A stretch of DNA of 34,474 bases from Bacteroidales bacterium. Lineage in GTDB: Bacteria > Bacteroidota > Bacteroidia > Bacteroidales > Dysgonomonadaceae. Shown here in pieces: positions 26,241-34,065 of this stretch (positions are counted from its first letter, which is position 1; each line of letters starts with the position of its first letter). The DNA is taken from NCBI GenBank assembly GCA_012798745.1, contig JAAZMQ010000125.1, positions 1 through 34,474 on the forward strand, written 5' to 3'. A program made the position numbers and the translations under genes. The notes under the pieces are model-generated. The model did no database searches. It saw nothing but the letters and a program-made list of their open reading frames with translations, and had not been told where the DNA came from.

Positions 26241-26538
26241 AACCAATTTATCTCAGGTTGTCCTGTTATTATGTTGTCGTTTTTTCTCGATACCGAATGT
26301 AATGTAATATTACCGGAAATGACATTTTATACGACGGGACAAAAGGGTTTTCGTGTTTTTTTAAAAATAAAAAAGTGCTCTCCAAATCCAGGTAAGCACT
26401 TTTTGTATTTTATTGTCTTGAAAATCGGTTGTTCCCAAAGCAGGGAAAAACAAATCTTTCGTGTCCCGTTTTTATCCCTTCATTATCATGCGACCATGCA
26501 GAAAATCGTTTACTAATGCGGGTTTCGGACAAAATTTG
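26241..26538. other. Intergenic region between the C11 protease gene and tRNA-Pro
   Basis: About 300 bp with no convincing ORF. It contains a palindrome GTAATATTAC near 26305, a loose inverted repeat TTGTCCTG/CGGGACAA, and a clear bidirectional terminator (listed separately). Confidence 0.6.
26370..26404. terminator. Bidirectional rho-independent terminator between the fimbrial operon and tRNA-Pro
   Basis: AAAAAGTGCT (26370-26379) and AGCACTTTTT (26395-26404) form a perfect 10-bp stem, giving a U-run on either strand. It can end the plus-strand protease transcript and the minus-strand tRNA transcript. Confidence 0.85.
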
Positions 26539-26614
26539 TCGGGATGACTGGATTCGAACCAGCGACCACACGCCCCCCAGACGCGTACTCTAAACCGGAC
26601 TGAGCTACATCCCG
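26539..26614 (-). tRNA. tRNA-Pro (anticodon GGG)
   Basis: The minus strand folds as a complete cloverleaf: acceptor stem CGGGATG/CATCCCG with discriminator A, D arm with GCTC...GAGT, anticodon loop CTGGGGG with anticodon GGG behind U33, and T arm with GGTTCGAATCC. The anticodon stem has two G-U pairs. CCA is not encoded. GGG reads CCC and CCU proline codons. Confidence 0.95.
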
Positions 26615-26625
26615 AAAAGCGATTG

Positions 26626-26657
26626 CAAAATTAGCTTTTTATTTTTATTCCGGCAAA
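26626..26657 (-). promoter_or_regulatory. Promoter of tRNA-Pro with both -33 and -7 elements
   Basis: On the minus strand TTTG (26657-26654), a 20-bp spacer, then TAATTTTG (26633-26626), which match the Bacteroidetes -33/-7 consensus and spacing. Transcription would begin only a few bases before the mature tRNA. Confidence 0.75.
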
Positions 26658-26680
26658 TTTTGTGCGTTGTATTTTCCATT

Positions 26681-26787
26681 TGTAGAGTCAACCGGCAAGT
26701 GCGAATTTACACTAATTGTTTGTAAAACTCATTTTTTGGTGATTTAAAATCTAATTTTTCCGTTGGTGTAGATTCAACCGACAAGTG
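26681..26787. repeat. 21-bp direct repeat pair near tRNA-Pro
   Basis: TGTAGAGTCAACCGGCAAGTG at 26681-26701 and TGTAGATTCAACCGACAAGTG at 26767-26787 agree at 19 of 21 positions, with starts 86 bp apart. Between them is AT-rich sequence with no gene. Confidence 0.8.
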
Positions 26788-27049
26788 TAGCCCGTGCAAA
26801 ACGATATGCATTCGGCTCTTCTGATAGCCGAGCGTACTTTATGATTGCTTAATAGTTGTTGATTCTCTGATCGATATTCGATAAAAAAATGCTCAAAAAA
26901 CATAGAAAATCGTTTTCCGGCGACAGCGAAAAGTTTTTTTATCATCCATAGAATTTTCAGATGGACGTAAAAAACATTGTTTTTCCTATTTAAGGTAACA
27001 TTCTTTAACAAATAAAGACGATTTACCCTCAAAACACCGCTGTTTTTGC

Positions 27050-27187
27050 ACATAAAGGGTTAAAGTGTGCATGCCGGATTTTCCGATAAGGGGTTAAATT
27101 TTCTGTTTAAGCTTGTTAGATTTTCCGAAGAGGGATATAAGTTAGTTATTGTTAATAAAGTTCTTCTGAAAAGGGATAAAATTTTTG
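27050..27187. repeat. Degenerate repeats with about 41-bp period
   Basis: Four related segments share the core A(A/G)GGG(A/T)TA-like sequence, and the last three are preceded by TTTTCCGA or TTCTGA. Copies lie at 27076-27102, 27118-27145 and 27159-27185, with a shorter one at 27052-27068. The GGG cores are 34, 41 and 41 bp apart. Confidence 0.6.
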
Positions 27188-27189
27188 CC

Positions 27190-27249
27190 CCCGCTCATCC
27201 TGTTTTCCGCCTGAAGAATTCTTTTTAAATTGTTCTCAGCGGGTTTTTT
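27190..27249 (+). terminator. Terminator-like stem with long loop and T-run
   Basis: CCCGCT (27190-27195) can pair with AGCGGG (27238-27243), which runs straight into TTTTTT. The 42-nt loop includes the palindrome AAGAATTCTT. No plus-strand gene lies upstream, so either it ends an unseen short RNA or the pairing is chance. Confidence 0.35.
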
Positions 27250-27344
27250 CGTAAGAACGAAATAATTTGTATTGCTATAATCCTATGTTGCGATAGCAGT
27301 TGATTTTCATACGATCTCGGGAAGATTTTCACAAGAAAGGAAAT

Positions 27345-28220
27345 TTAATCTCTGAATCTTTTGGTGAGATCTCCGTAGGCATCGATTCGGCGGTCGCGAA
27401 GAAACGGCCATATCCTGCGGATGTGTTCGGTGCGGTGGGTGTCGATCTCGACGATTTCGGCTACCTCCTTATCTGCCGGTGCGCAGAAAAGCATTTCGCC
27501 CTGAGGCCCGCAAACAAAACTGTTTCCCCAAAACCGGATGCCGTGCGTCTGACTGGAAGGATCGGGTTCGTAGCCTGTGCGATTTACCGAAATAACGGGG
27601 AGGGCGTTGGCCACGGCATGCCCACGCTGTACGGTTATCCACGCATCGAGCTGGCGCTGTTGCTCTTCTTCGGTATCGGTCAGTTCCCGGCCGATGGCGG
27701 TCGGGTAGATCAGCAGATCGGCACCGGCCAGTGTCATCAATCGTGCAGCCTCGGGGAACCATTGATCCCAGCAGACCAATACACCCAATTTTCCGACGGA
27801 GGTGGAAATAGGGGTAAATCCCAGATCGCCCGGGGTGAAGTAGAATTTCTCGTAATATCCCGGATCGTCGGGGATGTGCATTTTACGGTATTTCCCCGCA
27901 ATGGTGCCGTCTTTTTCGATCACGACGGCAGTGTTGTGGTAAAGGCCGGCAGCACGTTTCTCGAAAAGCGAAAGCACGATGACAACCCCCAGCTCGTTGG
28001 CCAATGTTCCGAACAAGGCAGTGGAGGGACCGGGGATGGTTTCGGCTAGTTCGAAAACGTGCGGGTCTTCCGTTTGGCAAAAATACAAACCGTTATGCAG
28101 CTCCTGCATCACAATGAGTTCTGCCCCTTGGCGGGCAAGTGTGCGGATGGCGGTTTGCAGTCGCGAAACGTTTTCCTGTATATCGGCGGTGTTGGCTTGT
28201 TGTATGATTCCTGCTTTCAT
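27345..28220 (-). CDS. aguB: N-carbamoylputrescine amidase
   Basis: Hydrolyses N-carbamoylputrescine to putrescine, CO2 and ammonia; cytoplasmic nitrilase-superfamily enzyme. The 291-aa length is typical. The catalytic triad is visible as Glu40 (VMQELHNG), Lys113 (KYRKMHIPDD) and Cys150 (VLVCWDQWFPEAAR). Family-specific segments include YYEKFYFTPGD, AIGRE and NGYE-like RTGYEPD. The start MKAGIIQQAN is the family start. It lies 138 bp downstream of aguA on the same strand, completing the agmatine-to-putrescine route. I see no -7 box in the gap, so read-through from aguA is likely. Confidence 0.95.
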   Translation of the reverse strand: MKAGIIQQANTADIQENVSRLQTAIRTLARQGAELIVMQELHNGLYFCQTEDPHVFELAETIPGPSTALFGTLANELGVVIVLSLFEKRAAGLYHNTAVVIEKDGTIAGKYRKMHIPDDPGYYEKFYFTPGDLGFTPISTSVGKLGVLVCWDQWFPEAARLMTLAGADLLIYPTAIGRELTDTEEEQQRQLDAWITVQRGHAVANALPVISVNRTGYEPDPSSQTHGIRFWGNSFVCGPQGEMLFCAPADKEVAEIVEIDTHRTEHIRRIWPFLRDRRIDAYGDLTKRFRD

Positions 28221-28358
28221 TGTTTTATATATGCTGTAAAAATTCGGGTTCGAAAAATTTCTTTGGCAAGGTTGATAATCGATATGTTTTTATGGTTTTA
28301 ACGAAACTTGGTGGATATCGCATGTTTACTTGTTGACTTTGTTTTTTGCGCACTCCGT

Positions 28359-29384
28359 TTAAAGAAAACCTCGCGGATATTGCATAGCGATGCAATGCAG
28401 TGATCCATACTGTAGGATGAGCGGGCGGCAGTCGATACCGATGATTTCTCTGTCGGGAAAGGCTTTCCGCAGTCGTTGTTTGGCCGTTTCGTCTTTCGGC
28501 GTGCCATAGAAAGGCATGAGCACTGCTCCGTTGACGATGAGAAAATTGGCATAGGTGGCGGGCAGCCGATAGCCTTTGGCATAGACGGCATCGGCCATGG
28601 GAAGAGGAATCAAGGTGTAGGGTTTACCGTCGGTCGTAACAAACGACTGAAGTTCTTTTTCCATTGCTTTTAGTTCGTCGAAATGTTCGTCGTTCTTGTC
28701 GGTACATTGCACGTAAGCAATGGTGTGTTCGTTGCAGAAACGGGCTAGCGTATCGATGTGGTGGTCGGTGTCGTCGCCTTCCAAATAGCCGTGATTGAGC
28801 CAAAGTACCCGTTCTGCTCCCAATGTTTTTTTTAGATACTGCTCGATATCGTCGAGCTCCATCGGTTGGTTGCGATTGGGCGAGGTGTGACATTCCGAGG
28901 TGGCAAGGAGGGTCCCTTTGCCATCCGACTCTATCGAACCTCCTTCAAGAATGAAATTGAGATGGCAGCGGTATTTCACTTCGGGTTGAAAAATGTCTTG
29001 GTCGTAAAGTATGTTTGTGATTTGATTGTCGTAATTTGCTGCAAATTTCAGCCCCCAGGCATTGAATCCGAAGTCGAGAATCACGGGTTTTCCATCGATA
29101 AAGACCGAAAGTGCACCATGATCGCGTGCCCAGGTATCGTTGCTTCTGACTACTGCCAAGAGCAGGTTTCTTTGTTCTTCTTTATTAAAATGACAGAGCA
29201 CTTCGTCCTCATCGGGACAAACGATAAGCAGTTTTTCGCGTTTCAGGATTTCTTTTGCAATTGCAACGTAGCATGTCGTTACTTCGACGAGTATGTCGAA
29301 CCAGTCGGTGCCGGCATGTGGCCATGTCAGTTGCACACCGCTCTGCGGATACCATTCGGCCGGAAATACCGTGCGTGACATCAT
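28359..29384 (-). CDS. aguA: Agmatine deiminase
   Basis: Converts agmatine to N-carbamoylputrescine and ammonia; peptidyl-arginine-deiminase superfamily, cytoplasmic. The 341-aa protein shows FPAEWYPQSGVQLTWPH at the start, the substrate-binding segments NDTWARDHG and ILEGGSIESDGKGTLL, HGYLEGDDTDHHID with the catalytic His/Asp, and the nucleophile Cys331 in GSLHCIAMQYP. The start codon follows the lpxA stop with no spacer (TAAATGATG), and lpxA's last codons contain GGAGGT, a Shine-Dalgarno sequence rare in this phylum. The second ATG (29381, MSRTVF) is better spaced from it and may be the true start. Co-transcription with the lipid A genes is therefore likely. Confidence 0.95.
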   Translation of the reverse strand: MMSRTVFPAEWYPQSGVQLTWPHAGTDWFDILVEVTTCYVAIAKEILKREKLLIVCPDEDEVLCHFNKEEQRNLLLAVVRSNDTWARDHGALSVFIDGKPVILDFGFNAWGLKFAANYDNQITNILYDQDIFQPEVKYRCHLNFILEGGSIESDGKGTLLATSECHTSPNRNQPMELDDIEQYLKKTLGAERVLWLNHGYLEGDDTDHHIDTLARFCNEHTIAYVQCTDKNDEHFDELKAMEKELQSFVTTDGKPYTLIPLPMADAVYAKGYRLPATYANFLIVNGAVLMPFYGTPKDETAKQRLRKAFPDREIIGIDCRPLILQYGSLHCIAMQYPRGFL

Positions 29385-30173
29385 TTATACCTCCATGTTG
29401 CCTCGAACGATTCCTCGGGACGAATTACGAACAAAATCGAGAATATACTCGCGGTCGTCAGAAACAGGAAGCTCTCTTTCTATCCTTTCCATTGCCTGCG
29501 TGGTGTTGTATCCCGATTGGTACAGGTAGCGGTATATTTCTTGGATAGAATTGATTCTTTCACTGGTAAATCCTCTTCTGCGAAGCCCAACAACATTCAA
29601 TCCCACATAAGAAATGGGTTCGCGACCTACCATTACATAAGGGGGAATGTCTTTGGGAATTTTTGAGCCGCCTTGAATCATGACATGAGCCCCTATACGG
29701 GTAAACTGGTGGATTAATGTGCCGCCGCTTACGTTGGCATAGTCGTCAATTTCTATTTCGCCGGCCAGTTGCGCGGCATTGCCAAGAATGACATGATTTT
29801 TAAGAACACAATCGTGTGCAACATGGCTGTAAGCCATAATGAGACAATCTTCCCCAACAATTGTGTGTCCTTTTGATGCTGTACCCCGATTTACGGTAGC
29901 ACATTCGCGGATAACGGTTCTGTCTCCGATAATAGCAACCGTTTCTTCTCCTTTAAATTTCAAATCTTGGGGGATGGCGGATATGGTCGCATGGGGGAAT
30001 ATGGTACAATTTTTTCCGATGCGTGCGCCATAGAGAATGGTTGCTTGAGTCATAATGCGTGTTCCATCTCCGATTTTCACATTTCTGTCGACGTAAGCAA
30101 AGGGTTCGATAATCACATTACTCCCGATTATCGCTTCGGGATGCACAAATGCCAAAGAAGAAATTAATTTCAT
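29385..30173 (-). CDS. lpxA: UDP-N-acetylglucosamine acyltransferase LpxA
   Basis: First step of lipid A synthesis: transfers a 3-hydroxyacyl chain from ACP to the 3-OH of UDP-GlcNAc. The 262-aa protein is a left-handed beta-helix built of hexapeptide repeats (IGSNVIIEPFAYVDRNVKIG). Catalytic His120 lies in YSHVAHDC. Substrate-contact motifs NRGT, GNAAQLAG and HQFTRIG are present, and the C-terminal helical domain (about 190-262) follows VGLNVVGLRRRGF. It is 18 bp behind lpxC-fabZ and its stop abuts the aguA start. Confidence 0.97.
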   Translation of the reverse strand: MKLISSLAFVHPEAIIGSNVIIEPFAYVDRNVKIGDGTRIMTQATILYGARIGKNCTIFPHATISAIPQDLKFKGEETVAIIGDRTVIRECATVNRGTASKGHTIVGEDCLIMAYSHVAHDCVLKNHVILGNAAQLAGEIEIDDYANVSGGTLIHQFTRIGAHVMIQGGSKIPKDIPPYVMVGREPISYVGLNVVGLRRRGFTSERINSIQEIYRYLYQSGYNTTQAMERIERELPVSDDREYILDFVRNSSRGIVRGNMEV

Positions 30174-30191
30174 GTTTTCAGCCTGTTATGT

Positions 30192-31574
30192 TTATTTGTT
30201 TTTTATGACCTGAGCCGTGAAATCGGCTTCAGAAACTACTCTGTCGCCTTTGAAAGCAAGTCCCCGCATGGTGGCGATGCCTCTTCTGATTTCACTCGTT
30301 AATTCTACCCTGAAAACAAGCGTATCGCCCGGAACTACTTTCTGACGAAATTTCACATTGTCGATTTTCAGAAAATAGGTCGAGTATCTTTCCGGTTCAT
30401 CCAGCCCCGATAGAACAAGTACCCCGCCTGTTTGTGCCATTGCTTCTACTTGCAAAACGCCCGGCATGACGGGTTCTTCGGGAAAATGTCCGAGGAAAAA
30501 GGGCTCGTTGGCCGTGATATTTTTTATACCCACAATATACCTGTCGGTTTTATCAATGATTTTGTCTACTAACAAAAACGGATAGCGATGGGGAAGAATT
30601 TGCCGGATACGATTGATATCCATAAGAGGTTCTTTGTCGGGCTCATAAAGAGGCGGTTGCACTTCGTTTAACCGGATATCTTTGCGAATGAGTCTCGCTA
30701 ATTGGTTATTGATGTGATGGCCGGGACGTTTGGCGATGATTCTTCCTTTCAGTGGTTTCCCGATGAGTGCCAGATCGCCAATGAGATCAAGAATTTTATG
30801 CCGTGCCGGTTCGTTAGGGAAAATAAGTCCCCCCTCATTTAAATATCCGAGTTCTTCTGCATTGTGACGGGGAGCGTTCATTAAATCGGCCAGTTTGTTA
30901 AGCTCTTCCTGTGGAATTTTGTGTTCGTAAATCACAACAGCATTATTCAGATTCCCCCCTTTTATTAATCCTGCCTTGTGTAAATTCAGTACATCACGAA
31001 CAAAAACGAACGTACGTGCAGGGGCAATTTCTTTTTCGAACTCCTCTAGTCCTTCCATCGAAGCCGACTGGTTGGGAATATATTGCGAATCGAATTCAAT
31101 AAATGAATGGATACACAGATAATCGTCGGGAAGCAGAGTAAGCTTTGACCCGGTTTCCGGATCGGAAACTTCTATCTTTTTCCTTACGATATAATAGTCT
31201 TTATCTCTTTCTTGATCAATAATTCCTGCTTCTTTTATTGCTTTCACGTATTCAATAGCGCTACCATCAAGATTGGGAAATTCCGGTGCATTCACCTCAA
31301 TCAGGCAATTGTCGATTTCAAGACCATACAATGCCGATAAGCCATGCTCTACCGTACCAACAGTTACGTCGTCTTTTCCGAGAATAGTTTCGCGTTGCGT
31401 ATTGACCACATTTTCGGCCAGCGCTTCGATAATGGGTTGATTCTCCAAATCAACACGCTTAATCTTATACCCATGATCTACAGGCGCAGGGTGAAATGTT
31501 ATTTCAATATCCAAACCCGTATGTAATCCTACACCCCTGAGGGTAAAACTTTTTTTTAACGTTTTCTGTTTCAC
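30192..31574 (-). CDS. lpxC/fabZ: Bifunctional LpxC deacetylase / FabZ 3-hydroxyacyl-ACP dehydratase
   Basis: A fusion typical of Bacteroidetes and Chlorobi, 460 aa. Residues 1-300 are LpxC, which removes the acetyl group from UDP-3-acyl-GlcNAc. Zn ligands are His77 (TVEHGLSAL), His259 and Asp263 (ARHKILDLIGD), and the catalytic His is in RPGHHINN. Residues about 318-460 are FabZ, which dehydrates 3-hydroxyacyl-ACP: QILPHRYPFLLVDKI, GHFPEEPVMPG with His363, and VEAMAQTGG with Glu377. The fusion places the enzyme competing for 3-hydroxyacyl-ACP in the same polypeptide as the committed lipid A step. It lies between lpxD (61 bp) and lpxA (18 bp). Confidence 0.97.
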   Translation of the reverse strand: MKQKTLKKSFTLRGVGLHTGLDIEITFHPAPVDHGYKIKRVDLENQPIIEALAENVVNTQRETILGKDDVTVGTVEHGLSALYGLEIDNCLIEVNAPEFPNLDGSAIEYVKAIKEAGIIDQERDKDYYIVRKKIEVSDPETGSKLTLLPDDYLCIHSFIEFDSQYIPNQSASMEGLEEFEKEIAPARTFVFVRDVLNLHKAGLIKGGNLNNAVVIYEHKIPQEELNKLADLMNAPRHNAEELGYLNEGGLIFPNEPARHKILDLIGDLALIGKPLKGRIIAKRPGHHINNQLARLIRKDIRLNEVQPPLYEPDKEPLMDINRIRQILPHRYPFLLVDKIIDKTDRYIVGIKNITANEPFFLGHFPEEPVMPGVLQVEAMAQTGGVLVLSGLDEPERYSTYFLKIDNVKFRQKVVPGDTLVFRVELTSEIRRGIATMRGLAFKGDRVVSEADFTAQVIKNK

Positions 31575-31635
31575 TATTTTTTTAATTATTAAAATTCCAC
31601 AAAAGAGACATTGTTTGTTTCACGTAAAAGGAAGG

Positions 31636-32679
31636 TTATTTTTCCGCCAATTTCTTCTTCAATTCTTCAATTTCTTTTTCAAGAGATCTTAATTGGCGAT
31701 CCATGTCGGGTAATCTGGCGAAAAGAACACTCGAGCGAAAGTAGTTCTTAACAGGAATGGCAGGGGTTCCGATGATGCGGGAACCTTTTTTGGTGTTGCT
31801 GAGGATACCCGATTGGGCACCGATTTGCGAATCGTCGCCAATGGTTACATGACCACTAACACCTACCTGACCGCCGAAAACGCAGTTTTCTCCTATCTTG
31901 GACGAACCCGCAATACCCACTTGAGCTGCCATAGCGGTATTTTTTCCTATTTCGCAATTGTGGGCAATATGGATAAGGTTATCGAGTTTGACACCCTGAT
32001 GAATAATGGTTGATCCCATGACCGACCGGTCGATGGTGGTGTTTGCTCCGATTTCAACATCGTCTTCGATGACCACATTCCCTGTTTGGGGAATTTTTCG
32101 ATAACCGTCTTTTTCGCGACTAAAACCGAAACCTTCGGCGCCGATAACGGCTCCGGAATGAATAATGCAATTGTTTCCGATAATGCAATCCTTATATATT
32201 TTTACACCGGGATAAATAATGGTGTTTTCTCCAATTTTTACATTGTCACCAATATAAACTTGGGGATAAATTTGACAATTATCGCCTATTTCAGCATTTT
32301 CTTCTACTACGGTGAAAGCACCAATATAAACATTTTTACCCAATTGAGCCGATGAGGCTACGGCACTTTGAACATCGATCCCTGTTTTTTTCGGGGTGTT
32401 TTTTTCTACCATTTCCAACAAAGCGGCAAGTGCTGTGTAAGCATTGGGAACTTTAATAAGTGTGGCTTTTATGGGTTTTTCGGGAACAAAATTACCATTG
32501 ACTAAAACAATATCGGCTTGAGTTTCATAAATATAACGTGTATATTTTGGGTTAGATAAAAATGTGATGGTCCCCGGTTTCCCTTCTTCTATTTTGGCAA
32601 ATGAATGAACCTGTACATTTGGATTGCCAATCACTTCACCTTGCAAATAATCAGCAATTTGTTTCGCAGAAAAAGTCAT
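31636..32679 (-). CDS. lpxD: UDP-3-O-acylglucosamine N-acyltransferase LpxD
   Basis: Third step of lipid A synthesis: N-acylates UDP-3-O-acylglucosamine from acyl-ACP. The 347-aa protein has the N-terminal uridine-binding domain (residues 1-100, with [10 protein letters not shown]), a long hexapeptide-repeat beta-helix with GAEGFGF, catalytic His240 in LIHIAHNC, and the acyl-binding segment [10 protein letters not shown] charged C-terminal coiled helix ([17 protein letters not shown]) ends it. It is first in the minus-strand lipid A operon and divergent from the KASIII gene. A near-match -7 box (TTAATTTG, minus strand, about 32722-32729) precedes it. Confidence 0.97.
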   Translation of the reverse strand: MTFSAKQIADYLQGEVIGNPNVQVHSFAKIEEGKPGTITFLSNPKYTRYIYETQADIVLVNGNFVPEKPIKATLIKVPNAYTALAALLEMVEKNTPKKTGIDVQSAVASSAQLGKNVYIGAFTVVEENAEIGDNCQIYPQVYIGDNVKIGENTIIYPGVKIYKDCIIGNNCIIHSGAVIGAEGFGFSREKDGYRKIPQTGNVVIEDDVEIGANTTIDRSVMGSTIIHQGVKLDNLIHIAHNCEIGKNTAMAAQVGIAGSSKIGENCVFGGQVGVSGHVTIGDDSQIGAQSGILSNTKKGSRIIGTPAIPVKNYFRSSVLFARLPDMDRQLRSLEKEIEELKKKLAEK

Positions 32680-32828
32680 TATGTATTTCTTTAACTTTAA
32701 AGTGAGTGTTATTTATTTTTGCAAATTAACGAATAAATTTTGATTGTACGAAGAAATGGTGTCATAAAAATAATCAATAAGTTTGTAAAATTTTCGTCCG
32801 ATTACCTGGTTTTTCGGTATATATTTCC

Positions 32829-32836
32829 TACATTTG
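32829..32836 (+). promoter_or_regulatory. Candidate -7 box for the KASIII gene
   Basis: TACATTTG fits TAnnTTTG, 53 bp before the ATG at 32890. It supports starting the protein at that ATG rather than at 32740 as in the ORF track. Confidence 0.5.
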
Positions 32837-32889
32837 CACGGAGTTTTGTGAGAATTAAAAATAGAAAAATCGAAAAAATTGCGTATTTT

Positions 32890-33972
32890 ATGAAAAAAAC
32901 ATACAGCGTGATTACGGGAACGGGGAGTTGTGTGCCTACAAAACGAATGACGAATAACGATTTTCTTTCGTATGAATTTTATGATGCGAATGGACAAAAA
33001 TTTCCTATTCCCAATGAAGAAATTGTACGAAAATTTGAAGAAATCACTACTATTTCTGAAAGGCGTTATGCTGAAGACGACCAAGTTACTTCCGACCTGG
33101 CACTTATTGCTGCTCAGCAGGCAATAGAAGCTGCAGGGATTGACAAGGAGGAGCTTGATTATATTATTGTTGCACATAACTTTGGTGAGACACGGGTAGA
33201 TAATATCCGTATAGATATTTTACCCACGCTTGCTTCACGTACAAAACAAAAACTCGGAATTGCTAATCCGTTTACGGTTGCTTACGACGTTTTGTTTGGA
33301 TGTCCGGGATGGATTCAGGCCATTATTCAGGCCGATTATTATATACGTTCGGGAGATGCTAAAAAAGTGCTGGTGATTGGAGCCGATGTATTGTCGCGTA
33401 TATCCGATCCTCATGATCGCGACAGCATGATTTATGCCGACGGAGCCGGTGCCGCCATTTTGGAGCCTTACGAGAGCGATACGCCGGTGGGTATTTTGGG
33501 ACACAATAGCCGCACCGATGCGCTTAATTACGCTCATTTGCTTCATATGGGATATTCATACAATCCCGAATTGGCAAAAAACAAGGATTATTATTTGAAA
33601 ATGAATGGACGCCGATTATACCAATATGCTTTGGAAAATGTGCCATCGACCATCAAAGCCGGACTCGATAAATTGAATATGGGTATTGAACAGATAAAGA
33701 AAATACTCATTCATCAGGCTAATGGCAAAATGGATGAGGCTATTCTTAAACGGTTATATAAACTATATAATATAAATGAAGTACCTCGTGAAGTAATGCC
33801 AATGACCGTTTCATGGTTAGGAAATTCTTCGGTGGCTACGGTCCCTACTTTGTTGGATATGATTGTTCGTGGTGAATTGGATAATCATGATTTGGCGAGC
33901 GGAGATGCGGTGGTTATGGCTTCGGTTGGTGCAGGAATGAATATTAACAGCGTGGTTTATCGTTTTCCGTAA
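32890..33972 (+). CDS. 3-oxoacyl-ACP synthase III (KASIII) family protein, divergent subtype
   Basis: Condensing enzyme of the thiolase fold. I start it at MKKTYSVITGTGS (32890, 360 aa); the 50 upstream codons in the ORF track cover the promoter region and are Lys/Phe-rich junk. The catalytic triad is complete: Cys138 (YDVLFGCPGWIQA), His275 (ILIHQANGKM) and Asn312 (WLGNSSVATV). It differs from housekeeping FabH in having GCPGW around the Cys instead of ACSG, a longer N-terminal insert (about 20-50), and a distinct C-terminus (VGAGMNINSVVYRF). Such proteins are common in Bacteroidetes beside or in place of FabH; the acyl substrate is unknown. It is divergent from lpxD. The housekeeping-type fabH in this window is a relic. 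Confidence 0.9.
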   Translation: MKKTYSVITGTGSCVPTKRMTNNDFLSYEFYDANGQKFPIPNEEIVRKFEEITTISERRYAEDDQVTSDLALIAAQQAIEAAGIDKEELDYIIVAHNFGETRVDNIRIDILPTLASRTKQKLGIANPFTVAYDVLFGCPGWIQAIIQADYYIRSGDAKKVLVIGADVLSRISDPHDRDSMIYADGAGAAILEPYESDTPVGILGHNSRTDALNYAHLLHMGYSYNPELAKNKDYYLKMNGRRLYQYALENVPSTIKAGLDKLNMGIEQIKKILIHQANGKMDEAILKRLYKLYNINEVPREVMPMTVSWLGNSSVATVPTLLDMIVRGELDNHDLASGDAVVMASVGAGMNINSVVYRFP

Positions 33973-34005
33973 ATTCGCTTTTCAGAAAAATACCAATATA
34001 AAGAG

Positions 34006-34032
34006 ACCCGGGCGAGTTCGCTCGGGTTTTTT
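34006..34032 (+). terminator. Rho-independent terminator of the KASIII gene
   Basis: A 9-bp GC-rich stem, ACCCGGGCG with CGCTCGGGT and an AGTT loop, is followed by TTTTTT. It lies 34 bp after the KASIII stop codon and is a strong classical terminator for the plus strand. Confidence 0.9.
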
Positions 34033-34065
34033 ATTGGTGAAAAGGGGATTCTTTGAGGTGTAAAA

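Larger units (their letters stand above)
26658..27344. other. Repeat-rich non-coding region between tRNA-Pro and aguB
   Basis: Nearly 690 bp with no recognisable gene. The 100-codon minus ORF at 26751-27053 has no family resemblance. The region holds a 21-bp direct repeat pair, a set of degenerate GGG-centred repeats at about 41-bp spacing, and a terminator-like stem with T-run at its right end. Confidence 0.65.

Noticed and set aside
26539-26787. Integrated element or att site at tRNA-Pro
   Set aside because: No integrase, no duplicated tRNA 3' end and no foreign genes; the direct repeats do not match the tRNA.
26751-27053. 100-aa minus-strand ORF in the tRNA-Pro/aguB gap
   Set aside because: It begins with ATG but has a random-looking composition, no motif, no nearby promoter box that I could see, and runs through one copy of the direct repeat.
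27300-28049. 249-aa plus-strand ORF over aguB
   Set aside because: aguB on the minus strand has the full Glu-Lys-Cys triad; the overlapping ORF is an antisense shadow.
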